A DNA stretch of 64,000 nt from Marivita sp051859345 (GCF_051859345.1 NZ_JBHYFV010000010.1:57459-121458), one strand, 5' to 3'; positions 52,738 through 62,636 are shown, numbered from the stretch's first letter. Notes: a model not told the origin generated them from the letters alone. Numbers and translations: made by a program.

Positions 52738-55700
52738 TTACCCAGCGGAATCCTGAATATTCGCACTCATTTCCGTGCGTTTCACTCCAACAAGCTCGCT
52801 CGAGGCGCGTTTCTGACCGAGCATCAGCATCGCAGGCGTGACGACAAGGGTTAGCAAGGTCGCGATGACCAGCCCGCCGGCGATGGCAGAGGACAGCTCT
52901 GTCCAATATTGCGTTGACGGAGCGCCGAAGACGAGTTCTCGTCCAAAGACATCCACGTTCAATCCCAGCACCATCGGCATCAACCCCAGCGCTGTGGTGA
53001 TCGACGTCAGCAGCACGGGGCGCAAGCGTTGCGCACCTGTGCGCAGGGCCGCGTCCTGCAGAGACAGGCCGGCGCGGCGCAGATCGTTGAAGGTGTCAAT
53101 GAGAACAATGTTGTTGTTCACCACGATCCCGGCCAGCGCGATAACGCCGACGCCGCCCATGACGATGCCAAAGGGCCGCCCGGTTACAATAAGTCCCAGC
53201 AGCACACCCGCGATGGAAAAGACGATGGCGCTCATCACGACGAAGGCCTGATAGAAATTGTTGAATTGCAGGACGAGGATCGTGAACATCAACACGATGG
53301 CGGAGACAAAGGCCCCGGCGAGGAAGATCATCGACTCCATCTGATCCTCGGCCTCCCCTGCGAAATCCACTGTCGAGCTTTCGGGCAACACGTCGCCGTC
53401 CAGTGCTGCGCGCAGGGCGGCGATCTGGTCGTTGACCAGCACTCCGGGCGCGACACCGGCCTCGATCGTGGTCACGCGCCGCTCATCGATGCGGCGGATC
53501 ACGCCAACACGCTCGGCAGGTTCGAAAGAGACGAAGTTCGAGATCGGGACAAGACCCGAAGAGGTTGGCACCCTCAGGTTCCCAAGCTCGCTGAGCGAAC
53601 GGTCGTCATCGGGGAAACGCACACGCACATCCATCTCGCCGTCGGTGTCGTCGGGACGGAAGTTGGTGACGGTTATGCCTTGGGTCAGCAACTGGACCGC
53701 CTGTCCCAGCAGGCTGACGTCCGCGCCATAGCGCGCGGCCTCGACCCGGTCGACGATGATCGCGACTTCGACTCCCGGCAGGGGGCGGGTGTCGGTCACA
53801 TCAACAAAACCACCCAGTTCGTCCATGATGGTGCGCACGGTCTCGACCGCGCGGGTCTGGTCGGCGGGGTTGGGCGCCGCGACCTTGAGGTTCACCGGCT
53901 TGCCACCCGAGGGGCCTCCGCTCTCGGTTTCGACCTGAACGCCGATCCCGGCCACGTCGGCCATGCTGCTACGGATGCCCGCACCGATCTCGGCTGCGGT
54001 TCGGCGCTGGTCCCAATCCACAAGGTCAAGTTGGATCGTGCCGATGATATCCTCGTCACCGCCCGACGCGCTCAGGATCGAGCGGGAATAAATGCTTTCC
54101 ACGCCGTCCGTTCCGACCAGCCGCGCCTCGACCTGACGGACTAGGTCGTCACGCTCATAGATCGACAGGTTGTCGCGTGCGCGGATCTGAACTTGCATTG
54201 CCTCGGGTTCGATCGAGGGGAAAAAGCTGATGCCGCGCCCAAACTCGCCATAGGTCGCAAAGGCCCCGAGTAGCAGCGACAGCGCAAGCACCACGGTCGT
54301 CCAGGGGCGACCCACTGCCAGCCCCAGCAGGCGGATATAGCCGCCTGTCAGCCCGCCGATGCGGCGCGGATCGCCATGCTCGGCCTCATAGAGCGCCGCC
54401 TTGGCAGCGGCAGACTGCGGCTGGGCGCGCCCGATCACGCCACCTACAACCGGAATGAAGATCAGCGCCATGAAGAGCGAGGCCGACAACGTCAGGATCA
54501 CTGTGATCGGCAGATATTTCATGAACTGGCCGATAAGGCCGGTCCAGAAGAGTAGCGGGAAGAACACGCTGAGCGTGGTGGCGGTGGAGGCGATGACAGG
54601 CCACGCCATGCGCTTGGCAGCAGCAGCATAAGCCCGGCGCGGGGTGTCTCCTTCGTGCAGGCGGCGGTCGGCGAGCTCGACCGTGACGATGGCCCCGTCC
54701 ACCAGCATGCCCACCACGAGTATCAGAGCGAAGAGGACCACTATGTTCATGGTCAAACCCATCACCCAGATCGCCGCGACGCCCGCGAGAAACGCCCCGG
54801 GAATGGCGAGACCGACGAGGATCGCGGAACGCAGGCCAAGCGCGAAGACGACCACCACCATCACCAGCAGCACGGCGGCGATGACGTTGGATTCCAGATC
54901 CGACAGCAGCGTCTTGACCTCTTCGGACTGGTCCTGAAGGTACGTCACGCGCAGGCTGTCGGGCCAATCCGCGCTCATTCTTTCGATGGTCGCGCGCACA
55001 TCGGCCACCGTGTCGATGACGTTGGCTCCCGATCGTTTGACGACCTCCAGAGACAGCGCAGGCTGGCCGTCGATACGGGCAAAGCCGGTGGGATCTTCAA
55101 AGGTGCGCCGGACGGTTGCGACATCGGCAAAGGTGATAACCGTGCCGTCCTCGACCTTCACCGGCATGGACAGCACGTCCGACATGTCCTCCACGAGGCC
55201 CGGTACTTTCAGAACAATGCGCCCGCCGCCGTTGTTGATGGCGCCCGCCGCGATCAGCTGGTTGTTGCGTTGCAGCTGGCTGGTCAGCGTTTCAAGATTC
55301 AGATCGTAGGTCTGAAAGACCGTCGGATCGATCAGCACTTCCACGAATTCCTCGCGCTCGCCGCCAATATCGACCTCGAGTACGCCGGGCAGGCCCTCGA
55401 CCTCCTGGCGCACGTCCTCGGCCAGACTGTTCAGGGTTCGTTCGGGCACGGGGCCAGACAGGGTGGCGGTGATGACGGGGAAGAGGGCGGTATTGATCTC
55501 GGTCAGGGTCAGATCACGCGCATCATCGGGCAGATCGCCCTGCACCTTGTCGGCGGCTTCGCGCACCTTGCGCAGCGCCTCCTCGATGTCGCCGCCCGGC
55601 TGGAATTCGAGCTGCACACTGGCAAAGCCTTCGGCGGCCTCGCTCGACATCTGGTCAAGCCCCTCGATGGCTCCAAACTCTGCCTCCATCGGTTCGAGAA

Positions 55701-55890
55701 GCAGGCGCTCGGCGTCGCTTGGACTGATGCCGTCGATGCCAGTGGAGACATAGACGAGCGGCAGAGGCACCTCCGGATTGGCCTCCTTGGGGATCGCGAT
55801 GTAGGCTGCGGCCCCGACAGTGAGCAGCATCGTGAAGACCATCAGCACCACACGGGTGCGCGAAAAAGCGGCGTCGATCAGCGCGTTCAT
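52738..55890 (-). CDS. RND efflux transporter, inner-membrane permease (AcrB/HAE-1 type)
   Basis: Proton-driven export pump subunit. The 1050-residue protein has the RND pattern of about 12 helices with two large periplasmic loops. The N-terminal helix (residues 11-28), LLLEPMEAEFGAIEGLD, and VGMLVDGAIVTVELADRRLH (helix 4) are visible; the second helix-4 Asp of the AcrB DD pair is a Gly here (VDG). MVLGLNVDVFGRELVFGAPS is in the C-terminal half. Its start overlaps the membrane-fusion gene stop by four bases. Substrates are unknown. The DNA is notably GC-rich next to the core genes. Confidence 0.9.
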   Translation of the reverse strand: MNALIDAAFSRTRVVLMVFTMLLTVGAAAYIAIPKEANPEVPLPLVYVSTGIDGISPSDAERLLLEPMEAEFGAIEGLDQMSSEAAEGFASVQLEFQPGGDIEEALRKVREAADKVQGDLPDDARDLTLTEINTALFPVITATLSGPVPERTLNSLAEDVRQEVEGLPGVLEVDIGGEREEFVEVLIDPTVFQTYDLNLETLTSQLQRNNQLIAAGAINNGGGRIVLKVPGLVEDMSDVLSMPVKVEDGTVITFADVATVRRTFEDPTGFARIDGQPALSLEVVKRSGANVIDTVADVRATIERMSADWPDSLRVTYLQDQSEEVKTLLSDLESNVIAAVLLVMVVVVFALGLRSAILVGLAIPGAFLAGVAAIWVMGLTMNIVVLFALILVVGMLVDGAIVTVELADRRLHEGDTPRRAYAAAAKRMAWPVIASTATTLSVFFPLLFWTGLIGQFMKYLPITVILTLSASLFMALIFIPVVGGVIGRAQPQSAAAKAALYEAEHGDPRRIGGLTGGYIRLLGLAVGRPWTTVVLALSLLLGAFATYGEFGRGISFFPSIEPEAMQVQIRARDNLSIYERDDLVRQVEARLVGTDGVESIYSRSILSASGGDEDIIGTIQLDLVDWDQRRTAAEIGAGIRSSMADVAGIGVQVETESGGPSGGKPVNLKVAAPNPADQTRAVETVRTIMDELGGFVDVTDTRPLPGVEVAIIVDRVEAARYGADVSLLGQAVQLLTQGITVTNFRPDDTDGEMDVRVRFPDDDRSLSELGNLRVPTSSGLVPISNFVSFEPAERVGVIRRIDERRVTTIEAGVAPGVLVNDQIAALRAALDGDVLPESSTVDFAGEAEDQMESMIFLAGAFVSAIVLMFTILVLQFNNFYQAFVVMSAIVFSIAGVLLGLIVTGRPFGIVMGGVGVIALAGIVVNNNIVLIDTFNDLRRAGLSLQDAALRTGAQRLRPVLLTSITTALGLMPMVLGLNVDVFGRELVFGAPSTQYWTELSSAIAGGLVIATLLTLVVTPAMLMLGQKRASSELVGVKRTEMSANIQDSAG

Positions 55891-57074
55891 TGATCGGCCT
55901 CTGCCAGCGGGACCGGGTCCCCGGCATCCGCGTCGTTTTCGGTCTGGGTGCGAACGGTCTCACCGTCACGCACAAAGCCTTGGCCGACGGTGATGATCTC
56001 GGCTGTATCCGGCAGGCCGGTGGCCCATAGTCCGTCAACCTCTGCGGTGACAATCTCGATCCTGTGGAACTTTACCTTGCCATCCTCAACCGTCTTGATG
56101 CCGGTCGCGCCCTCGGGGCTGAGCGACACGACAGAGGCTTCGACGAAATGCGCGGTCTCCTCTCGGGTCGGGATGATCACCTCTGCCGAGATTCCGGGAC
56201 GCAGGCTTCGGTCTGCGTTCTCGATGCTGATCTCGGCGAGAAACGTGCGGGTGTCGGGCGAGGCAGCGGCGGCGACGAAAGCGACGACACCCTCGCGGGT
56301 TTCGTCGGTGATGAAAGCGACCTTGGCGCGTTGGCCCACCTCGATCTGCTTGCGCGAGCGCTGGGGAATCTGGATCGAAACAGTGATCGGGTCGCTATCC
56401 ACAATGCGCGCGACCGCGGTGCCCGCTACGGCATGCTCGCCGTCATTGAGCATCAGTTCCTCGATTGTGCCATCGAAGGGGGCGAGGATGGTGAAATTGG
56501 CCAGCGTTTCCTCGGCGGCGGAAACCTGTGCCTGTGCTGCGGCAAGATCAGCCCTGGCCGAGACCACACGATCGACCGTTGCACTTCCCCGGTCCAGCAG
56601 GGTTTGCGCGTTGTCGAGTTCGCGCTGCGCACGGCTACGCTCCTCCTTGGCTTGGGCCAGGGCAGCGTCGGCCCGGCTGGCGTCGAGCGCGGCAATCACT
56701 TCGCCTCGTGTCACAGCTTGACCCTTTTCGACAGGTAGAGAAACGACAGTTCCTGCAGCTTCCGTCAGGATCTCGGTGTCACGCTCGGGCAGAGCCTGCC
56801 CCTGCGCGCTAAAGCTCAGTTGGACGGTTTCGGCAGTGGATCTGCGCACGACGACCGCCGGGGGTGGCGGGGCTTCAGTGGCGGTCAACAGAGGCTCGGC
56901 GGAGTCCTCGCCTACGAACCCACTTGCCATCCACCCGACGATAACCAGCAGCAGGGTGCAAGCGATCCAGAACGATTTCGACGCTCCAGGATCGGTCTCA
57001 TGGCTGATCTCGCGATCTTGGCTGGAGGGGTCATTCTTGTCGGTCATGGGGCCTGTCCGCTTGGTGCTTGTCAT
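55887..57074 (-). CDS. RND efflux membrane-fusion (periplasmic adaptor) protein
   Basis: Links the inner-membrane pump to an outer-membrane channel. About 395 residues: an N-terminal membrane anchor (about 31-48, FWIACTLLLVIVGWMASGFV), a lipoyl-like domain (GTVVSLPVEKGQAVTRGEVI), a coiled-coil alpha hairpin (about 140-200, SRADAALAQAKEERSRAQRE) and beta-barrel domains. Start is ATG at 57074, with a second at 57047; neither has a strong Shine-Dalgarno. It lies 17 bp from the operator that it shares with the divergent tetR. No outer-membrane channel gene is present in the window. Confidence 0.88.
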   Translation of the reverse strand: MTSTKRTGPMTDKNDPSSQDREISHETDPGASKSFWIACTLLLVIVGWMASGFVGEDSAEPLLTATEAPPPPAVVVRRSTAETVQLSFSAQGQALPERDTEILTEAAGTVVSLPVEKGQAVTRGEVIAALDASRADAALAQAKEERSRAQRELDNAQTLLDRGSATVDRVVSARADLAAAQAQVSAAEETLANFTILAPFDGTIEELMLNDGEHAVAGTAVARIVDSDPITVSIQIPQRSRKQIEVGQRAKVAFITDETREGVVAFVAAAASPDTRTFLAEISIENADRSLRPGISAEVIIPTREETAHFVEASVVSLSPEGATGIKTVEDGKVKFHRIEIVTAEVDGLWATGLPDTAEIITVGQGFVRDGETVRTQTENDADAGDPVPLAEADQ

Positions 57075-57091
57075 CGTAGCGCCGTTATGAT

Positions 57092-57114
57092 TACATACCG
57101 ACGGTCGGTATGTA
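57092..57114. promoter_or_regulatory. TetR-type operator palindrome
   Basis: A 23-bp inverted repeat, TACATACCGAC, one central base, GTCGGTATGTA, lies between the adaptor gene and tetR and reaches the tetR start codon. It resembles AcrR/TetR operator sequences. Only the central base breaks the symmetry. Repressor bound here would block both divergent promoters. Confidence 0.85.
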
Positions 57115-57839
57115 TGTCTGAGAGGGACATTTTGCAATCACAAAAAAATGGCGAGGCCAAACGCGAGCGCATGACGGCTGATCGGCGTCAGGCGGCGATC
57201 CTTGACGCATCCGAGCGTCTGCTCATGACCCAGGGCTGGGAGCACGTGACAATCAACGACATCCTCGCCGCTGCGGGGATCTCGCGTGGCGGCTTTTACC
57301 ATCACTTCAATTCGAAGGACGACATTCTCGCAACATTGGTGCTGCGCTTTGCAGACGCGTCGACCGCTTGGGCGACGACGAGCACAAAGACCGCCGGTGG
57401 CGACATCCTCACGCGGCTGTCAGCCTTTTTGAGTGGGGCCCTAAATTGGGAAATCGACCATGCCGAAGAGGTCATGAGCATCGTCCGGCTGGCCCGGCGG
57501 TCCGGCAACACCCTTCTGTTTCTGGAGTTGGGTGAGGAAACCGCACGCCGCACACGTCCCGCATTGATAGAGTTACTGACGGAGGGCGTGGAGAGCGGAA
57601 CATTCGTGCTCGCCGATATCGACCTGACCGCAGATCTCTTCTTGCGAATTGCGCGGACCCGATGGCTCGATGCGATCAGCGCACAGGACGTTGCGCGGTC
57701 GGGTGCCGTCACTGAGGCAAAAGGTCGTTTGCGCACCCGTATCAAAGCCGAGCAGCAGTCCTTCGAAAGATTGCTAGGAATATCGGAAGGCCGCCTGACC
57801 TATCCGCCAGAAGACTCCTTTGACCACGTTCTGCTATAG
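57114..57839 (+). CDS. TetR family transcriptional repressor of the RND operon
   Basis: The 241-residue product has a TetR N-terminal helix-turn-helix (about residues 25-75: AAILDASERLLMTQGWEHVT, ILAAAGISRGGFYHHFNSKD) and a helical effector domain. The ATG at 57114 is the last base of the operator; alternatives are ATG at 57087 (which would put the operator in coding sequence) and at 57171. Divergent position to the RND pair indicates local autoregulated repression (inference). Confidence 0.87.
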   Translation: MSERDILQSQKNGEAKRERMTADRRQAAILDASERLLMTQGWEHVTINDILAAAGISRGGFYHHFNSKDDILATLVLRFADASTAWATTSTKTAGGDILTRLSAFLSGALNWEIDHAEEVMSIVRLARRSGNTLLFLELGEETARRTRPALIELLTEGVESGTFVLADIDLTADLFLRIARTRWLDAISAQDVARSGAVTEAKGRLRTRIKAEQQSFERLLGISEGRLTYPPEDSFDHVLL

Positions 57840-58282
57840 ACCGCCGGGCGCATAGATCACGCTGCCCACCTCGATTGATTGAACGTTGCTGCAAGCCAAA
57901 GCGGAGTGTCGTCTCCGATGGCCCGCACCGCGGCATTTGGCCATCGGCGAAGTTCCGTAAAGAGCCGTCACCGCATTCCCGACATGAGTGAGCAAAACTA
58001 GGTGGTCACGCTGTTCGCTCCGAGACGCATGGCCGTTTCGGTAACGACGACCGAAGTTGGCGAGCGCGCCTTGGTTCTTCTGGCGAGGCGTCATGCCGTC
58101 GATCATACAGCGGCGCAGCGGGCTTACCGTGATGTGGTATCAGTCATGCGATGGTCTCAAGATCAAAGGTTGGTCTAAGCAACCAAACCTTCTTATCAGA
58201 AGTCCATTCCCGCAAATAGAAACGCTCCTTCCGCGCCAGCGGGTTCGTTCAATCCCCTAATTCAGGTTTTCTCAGAAACGCA
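57840..58282. other. 443-bp gap between tetR and the sugar ABC operon
   Basis: tetR ends at 57839 and the ABC operon ends at 58283, so this is a converging intergenic stretch. A hairpin AAGGTTGGT-CTAAGCA-ACCAAACCTT (58166-58191; one bulged base) could end the ABC transcript, but there is no T-run. Open frames of 60-90 codons on both strands (for example 57834-58106 minus) show no recognisable family. No RNA gene or repeat identified. Confidence 0.4.
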
Positions 58283-59350
58283 TTAATTTGCCGACATGCG
58301 TGTCTCTTTCTCGGGATCGAACAGATGCACATGGTCTGTCGGGATTGTCAGGCGCACCTCCTGTCCCTCTTTCAACGACAACCTTTCGTGAAAGACGGCC
58401 GTGATTTCGCTTCCGGCAATGTCGAGTACGACGTGCAGGTCCGCGCCTGTCGGCTCGATCAACTTGATCACCGCCGGGCTTCCGCTTTCTGAAATCATCA
58501 CATCCTCGGGCCGGATTCCCAAGATAACCGGCTGGCCGGGTTGGGCGTCGAGCGCCGAGTCAAAATACAAAGCCCCGCCAGAATCGAGATCGAAGGACCG
58601 CGCATCGGTGCCGATACGGCCTTTCAGCAGGTTCATGGCCGGAGAACCGATGAACCCGGCTACAAAGACATTGGCTGGCGCGTCGTAGACGGCCATGGGG
58701 CTGCCGATCTGCTCGACATGACCACCGCGCATGACGACGATCTTGTCGGCCATGGTCATCGCCTCGATCTGGTCGTGGGTCACATAGACGATCGTCGTCT
58801 TGAGCGCCTTGTGTAACGAGCGGATCTCGGCCCGCATCTGCACGCGTAACTTGGCGTCGAGATTTGACAGCGGTTCGTCGAAGAGGAAGACCTTGGGGTC
58901 GCGAACGATGGCGCGTCCCATGGCAACACGCTGACGCTGGCCACCCGAAAGTTGCCGGGGATACCGGTCGAGCAGCGGACCGAGGTCGAGAATGCCCGCA
59001 GCCTCGTCGACCTTTCGTCGCTGTTCGTCACTCTTGGCACCGCGCATGCGCAGCGAAAACCCCATGTTCTCGGCAACGGTCATGTGCGGATAAAGCGCGT
59101 AGGACTGGAACACCATGGCGATGTCGCGGTCCTTGGGATGCAGCCTGCTGATGTCCTTGCCGTCGATCAGGATGCTACCGGTGGTGATGTCCTCGAGCCC
59201 GGCGATCAGCCGCAGCAGCGTTGACTTGCCGCAGCCTGAAGGCCCGACGAGCACGACGAATTCACCGTCTTCGATACCGATGTCGATGCCGTGCAGAACC
59301 CGAACCTCGCCAAAGGATTTGGTCGCCTGCTGGATGGTCAGAGGTGCCAT
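58283..59350 (-). CDS. ABC transporter ATPase for sugars (UgpC/MalK family)
   Basis: Energises a sugar importer. The 355-residue protein has Walker A GPSGCGKST (about residues 36-44), signature LSGGQRQRVAMGRAI, Walker B VFLFDEPLSNLDA, the H-loop VTHDQIEAMTMADKIV, and a C-terminal TOBE/regulatory extension (about 235-350) as in UgpC/MalK. It is the last gene of the leftward sugar operon, 52 bp after the permease. Confidence 0.93.
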   Translation of the reverse strand: MAPLTIQQATKSFGEVRVLHGIDIGIEDGEFVVLVGPSGCGKSTLLRLIAGLEDITTGSILIDGKDISRLHPKDRDIAMVFQSYALYPHMTVAENMGFSLRMRGAKSDEQRRKVDEAAGILDLGPLLDRYPRQLSGGQRQRVAMGRAIVRDPKVFLFDEPLSNLDAKLRVQMRAEIRSLHKALKTTIVYVTHDQIEAMTMADKIVVMRGGHVEQIGSPMAVYDAPANVFVAGFIGSPAMNLLKGRIGTDARSFDLDSGGALYFDSALDAQPGQPVILGIRPEDVMISESGSPAVIKLIEPTGADLHVVLDIAGSEITAVFHERLSLKEGQEVRLTIPTDHVHLFDPEKETRMSAN

Positions 59351-59402
59351 GTCGTCGTCTCCATATCCGAATGCGTCAGCCGGACTTCTTGAATGCTGTG
59401 TT

Positions 59403-60242
59403 TCATCCCTTCACGGCCCCCGCGGTCAGGCCGCGCACCAGGTGGCGCTGCAAAAGCAGCATGACAACGACGATGGGCAGCATGATCCCGATTGCGCCCG
59501 CAGCGGAGAGCGACCAGGACGAGATGTCCTCGCCGCCGAAAGACGCGATTGCGACGGGCAGGGTCTTGGTATCGGTGCCGGTCAAGACCAGCGCGAAGAG
59601 AAACTCGTTATAGGACAGCAACAGGCTGAACAGCGCGGCCACCGTCATGCCGGGCCGTGCAAGCGGCAGGATGACGATGCGGAAGGCCTGCCAGTTGGAA
59701 CAGCCGTCAATGGCCGCCGCTTCGTCAAGGTCGCGCGGGATCTCGAGAAAGAAGCCATGCATCAGCCAGATCGTGAAGGGCTGGTTGATCGCCACCAGCG
59801 CCAGGATCAACAGCGGATAGGTGTCGATCATGTTCAGGAACGTTCCCATCACGAAAAACGGGATCGCGAGCAGCATGTGCGGAAACATCCGGATCGTGAA
59901 CAGCGCGCTGAGGATCGGCCCGGCGCTCCGCCTCGGAATGCGCGACAGTGCATAGGCGGCAAGGCTGCCCGCCGGAACAGAGATGAAAACCGTACCTGCG
60001 GAAATGATCAGGCTGTTCATCAGGTAGAAGACGAAGTCGTTCTCGGTCCAGACCTGAATGTGATACTTCAGGGTCGGCTCGAAAATGAGGGTTGGCGGAA
60101 TGGTAAAGGCGTCGCGCGGATCCTTGAGCGAGGTCAACACCGCCCAGATCAGCGGCGTCAGGTTGATGAAGGTGAACACGCACAGGCCGATGAAGATCAG
60201 CCATGTTGTTCTCTGCTGGCCGGGCCGTAGCTGGGCGCTCAT
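59403..60242 (-). CDS. ABC sugar transporter permease (MalG family)
   Basis: The 279-residue membrane protein has six hydrophobic segments and the EAA loop DEAAAIDGCSNWQAFRIVIL that docks on the ATPase. FVMGTFLNMIDTYPLLILAL is family-typical. Its start overlaps the stop of the second permease by four bases. Confidence 0.93.
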   Translation of the reverse strand: MSAQLRPGQQRTTWLIFIGLCVFTFINLTPLIWAVLTSLKDPRDAFTIPPTLIFEPTLKYHIQVWTENDFVFYLMNSLIISAGTVFISVPAGSLAAYALSRIPRRSAGPILSALFTIRMFPHMLLAIPFFVMGTFLNMIDTYPLLILALVAINQPFTIWLMHGFFLEIPRDLDEAAAIDGCSNWQAFRIVILPLARPGMTVAALFSLLLSYNEFLFALVLTGTDTKTLPVAIASFGGEDISSWSLSAAGAIGIMLPIVVVMLLLQRHLVRGLTAGAVKG

Positions 60243-61114
60243 CGGTCGCCCCCCCTGTAAGCCTTGTTGAGGCCGCGATTGATTGTCAGGAGCAGTATCG
60301 CAACGACGATCAATGTGATGACCCCCAAGGCCGAGGCCTTGCCGACTTCAAGCATGCGAAAGCCAAGTTGGTAGGTGTAGATCGTGATGGTTTCGGTCGC
60401 GGTGCCCGGTCCGCCGCCGGTCAGCACATAGATCAGGTCGAAAAAGCGGAAGACATCCATCAACCGGATCGAGATGACGAAGATGATCGCAGGGATCAGC
60501 GCGGGGACGATGACATGACGCAGGGTATTCCAGCTGCTGGCACCATCAATCTGTGCCGCTTCGATCAACGAGGTATCAAGACCCTGTAGCGCTGCGTAGA
60601 GCACCATCATGACCAAAGGCGTGAAGACCCAGGCATCGGCCAGAATGACGCTGACCTTGGCCCAGACGGGGCTGCCCAGCCAGTCAGGCGGTTCGATGTT
60701 GAAGGTCAGCAGCGTCGCATCGACGAACCCCCAGTTCGAAGCGAGCATCCATTTCAGGAACAGCGCCGCCACGACCGGAGTCACGATATGCGGCAGGAAA
60801 AGCAGGACGGAAAAGACCTTGGCGCTGCCGTGAAGCCGGTAGAGCGCGAGCGCCAGTGCAAACCCGACGAAAAATTCCACGGCGACCGATCCGAAGGCGA
60901 TGATGATCGTCGTCCACATGGAGTTCCACAGGCGCGCTTCGGTCAGCAGGTCGACATAGTTACCCAGACCGATGAAGGTCCGCTCGCCCGAGCCAAGGTA
61001 GTAGTCGAAGAAGCTCAGATATACAGCATAACCCAGTGGCCAGAGCAGCACCAAGGCAAGCAAACCGAAACTGGGCAGGAAGAACAGCCAGAGGCCGCGT
61101 TGCCAGCTCACCAT
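60239..61114 (-). CDS. ABC sugar transporter permease (MalF/UgpA family)
   Basis: The 291-residue membrane protein has about six helices and an EAA loop IEAAQIDGASSWNTLRHVIV. The pair of a shorter MalF-type and a MalG-type permease is usual for CUT1 sugar importers. It lies 74 bp after the substrate-binding gene. Confidence 0.93.
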   Translation of the reverse strand: MVSWQRGLWLFFLPSFGLLALVLLWPLGYAVYLSFFDYYLGSGERTFIGLGNYVDLLTEARLWNSMWTTIIIAFGSVAVEFFVGFALALALYRLHGSAKVFSVLLFLPHIVTPVVAALFLKWMLASNWGFVDATLLTFNIEPPDWLGSPVWAKVSVILADAWVFTPLVMMVLYAALQGLDTSLIEAAQIDGASSWNTLRHVIVPALIPAIIFVISIRLMDVFRFFDLIYVLTGGGPGTATETITIYTYQLGFRMLEVGKASALGVITLIVVAILLLTINRGLNKAYRGGDR

Positions 61115-61188
61115 GTCGGATCGTTCCTTTCAGGTGGAGTTCGGCCCACGCCACGGGCGCGGCGCGGGCCGGGTTGAGATCGGTCGGA

Positions 61189-62436
61189 TCAGTTGTAGTA
61201 GCCGCGGCTGGCCAGAAGTTCCTCTGTCTCGGCGGCGGCCTGGTCGAGCGCCTCCTGAACCTCGGCTTCGCCGGTCACCGCGCGCAGGATGTGACGCGTG
61301 ACGATCTCACCCACATCGTTGAAATCAGGCATGGCCGGAAACGCCTTGCCACTTTCCAGCGCAGCCCGTGCGGCCGGATACCAACGGTATTGCGCGGCCA
61401 GGTCGGTGTTCTCGAGCACGGACAGACGTGGCGGCATGGCGAATTGGGCACCCTCTCGCATGCTCTCTTTGCTGGCGGCCTCGGCCAGCATCCTGAACAT
61501 CTCATCGCGGTCAGCCGAGGAATAGGCCGAGATCGCGAAACCGTCATTCGCCGTCCGCGCGCCGCCGCCCGGAGGTGCGACCCATTCGATCTGTCCCACG
61601 ACGCGGGACTGTTCGGCGTTGTCCATCGCCGCAGCGCGGGTGAACCATTGCAGGCCCATCGCGGCCAGCCCCTGTTGCAGGTTGATGGTGGATTCGTCGT
61701 TGGCATGCGCGGTAAAGCCGCGCGGAGCGTATTCCGTCATCTCCTTGAGCTTCGTGATCGCCTCGACGCCAGCGGCGTTGTTGAAGATCGGCCGCCAGTT
61801 CTCGTCGAACCAGCCGTCACCGATCGCGTTCATGTACCAGTGCGACTCGTTCAGGGCCGCATCCACGGGCTTGAGCGACATGATCGTACCGGCCATACGC
61901 GCCGAATCCAGCTGAGAAGCGGCCGCCATGTAGTCTTCCATCGTCTGCGGTGGTTCGATCCCGGCTTCCTCGAGCAGATCCTTGCGGTAGAAGAACAGCT
62001 CGGTGTTGGTCAGGATCGGCATTGCGTAGATCTTGCCGTCATAGCTGACCGCGTCGATCACCGATTGCGGAAAGTCATCCAGATCGTATTCGTCCTCATA
62101 TTTTTCCCAGAGATCGTCAATGGGCTCGAGCCACCCATTGGACGCAAAGCGCCGGAAGGACGAGTCGTTGAGATAGAGCACGTCGATGGCGTCGGATTCC
62201 GCCGACATCGTGATCGAGGCCAGTTCCAGTTCCTTGTCGATCGGCATCAGTTCGACGCTGACCCTGCCTTCAGGCAGCGCGTCGATCATCTGTTGGGTGT
62301 AGTATTCAAGCGCCGGTTGGCGGTGGCTGATGACGCGGATGGCATCCTGCGCCAGCGCGCTGGTCGCGACCGAGGACAGAAGCAAGGTTGCGGTCGCGAC
62401 CTGCATCTTCTTCGTAACATTGAATCGAATTGTCAT
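61189..62436 (-). CDS. ABC sugar transporter substrate-binding protein (family 1)
   Basis: The 415-residue periplasmic protein has a Sec signal peptide (residues 1-29, cleavage near ALA-QDAIRV) and a CUT1 binding-protein fold with MPILTNTELFFYRKDLLEEA (about residues 135-154), conserved in maltose/UgpB-like proteins. The ligand is not readable. Position after aldose epimerase and dehydratase genes points to a hexose or pentose. A 200-bp gap precedes it, with GGGAGAAAG upstream of the start. Confidence 0.92.
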   Translation of the reverse strand: MTIRFNVTKKMQVATATLLLSSVATSALAQDAIRVISHRQPALEYYTQQMIDALPEGRVSVELMPIDKELELASITMSAESDAIDVLYLNDSSFRRFASNGWLEPIDDLWEKYEDEYDLDDFPQSVIDAVSYDGKIYAMPILTNTELFFYRKDLLEEAGIEPPQTMEDYMAAASQLDSARMAGTIMSLKPVDAALNESHWYMNAIGDGWFDENWRPIFNNAAGVEAITKLKEMTEYAPRGFTAHANDESTINLQQGLAAMGLQWFTRAAAMDNAEQSRVVGQIEWVAPPGGGARTANDGFAISAYSSADRDEMFRMLAEAASKESMREGAQFAMPPRLSVLENTDLAAQYRWYPAARAALESGKAFPAMPDFNDVGEIVTRHILRAVTGEAEVQEALDQAAAETEELLASRGYYN

Positions 62437-62636
62437 ATCTTTCTCCCTTGAACGTTTTGAGCCGAGCCTTCCTCCTGCCCGGCGGTTTCCGATCTGCTCG
62501 TCAGGTCATCCTTGTCCGGATCACGCGGTAGGCTCGCTTTGGGTTGGTGCAAGAAGCTTCGTTGCTCACAGGTTCCTCCTCAACTGGTTTTCAGATCTTG
62601 CGCAATGATTGCCGACATGACTTGGTATCGGCTTGT

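Noticed and set aside
54655..55893. 412-codon plus-strand frame opposite the RND pump
   Set aside because: His/Asp/Gln-rich product typical of antisense reading of a GC-rich membrane-protein gene; no start context or homology.
58166..58191. Hairpin as a rho-independent terminator of the sugar ABC operon
   Set aside because: The stem has one bulged base and no following T-run in the leftward direction, and lies about 90 bases after the stop; too weak to call.
61036..62451. 471-codon plus-strand frame opposite the sugar-binding protein
   Set aside because: Antisense to a gene with signal peptide and conserved fold; product lacks any recognisable domain.
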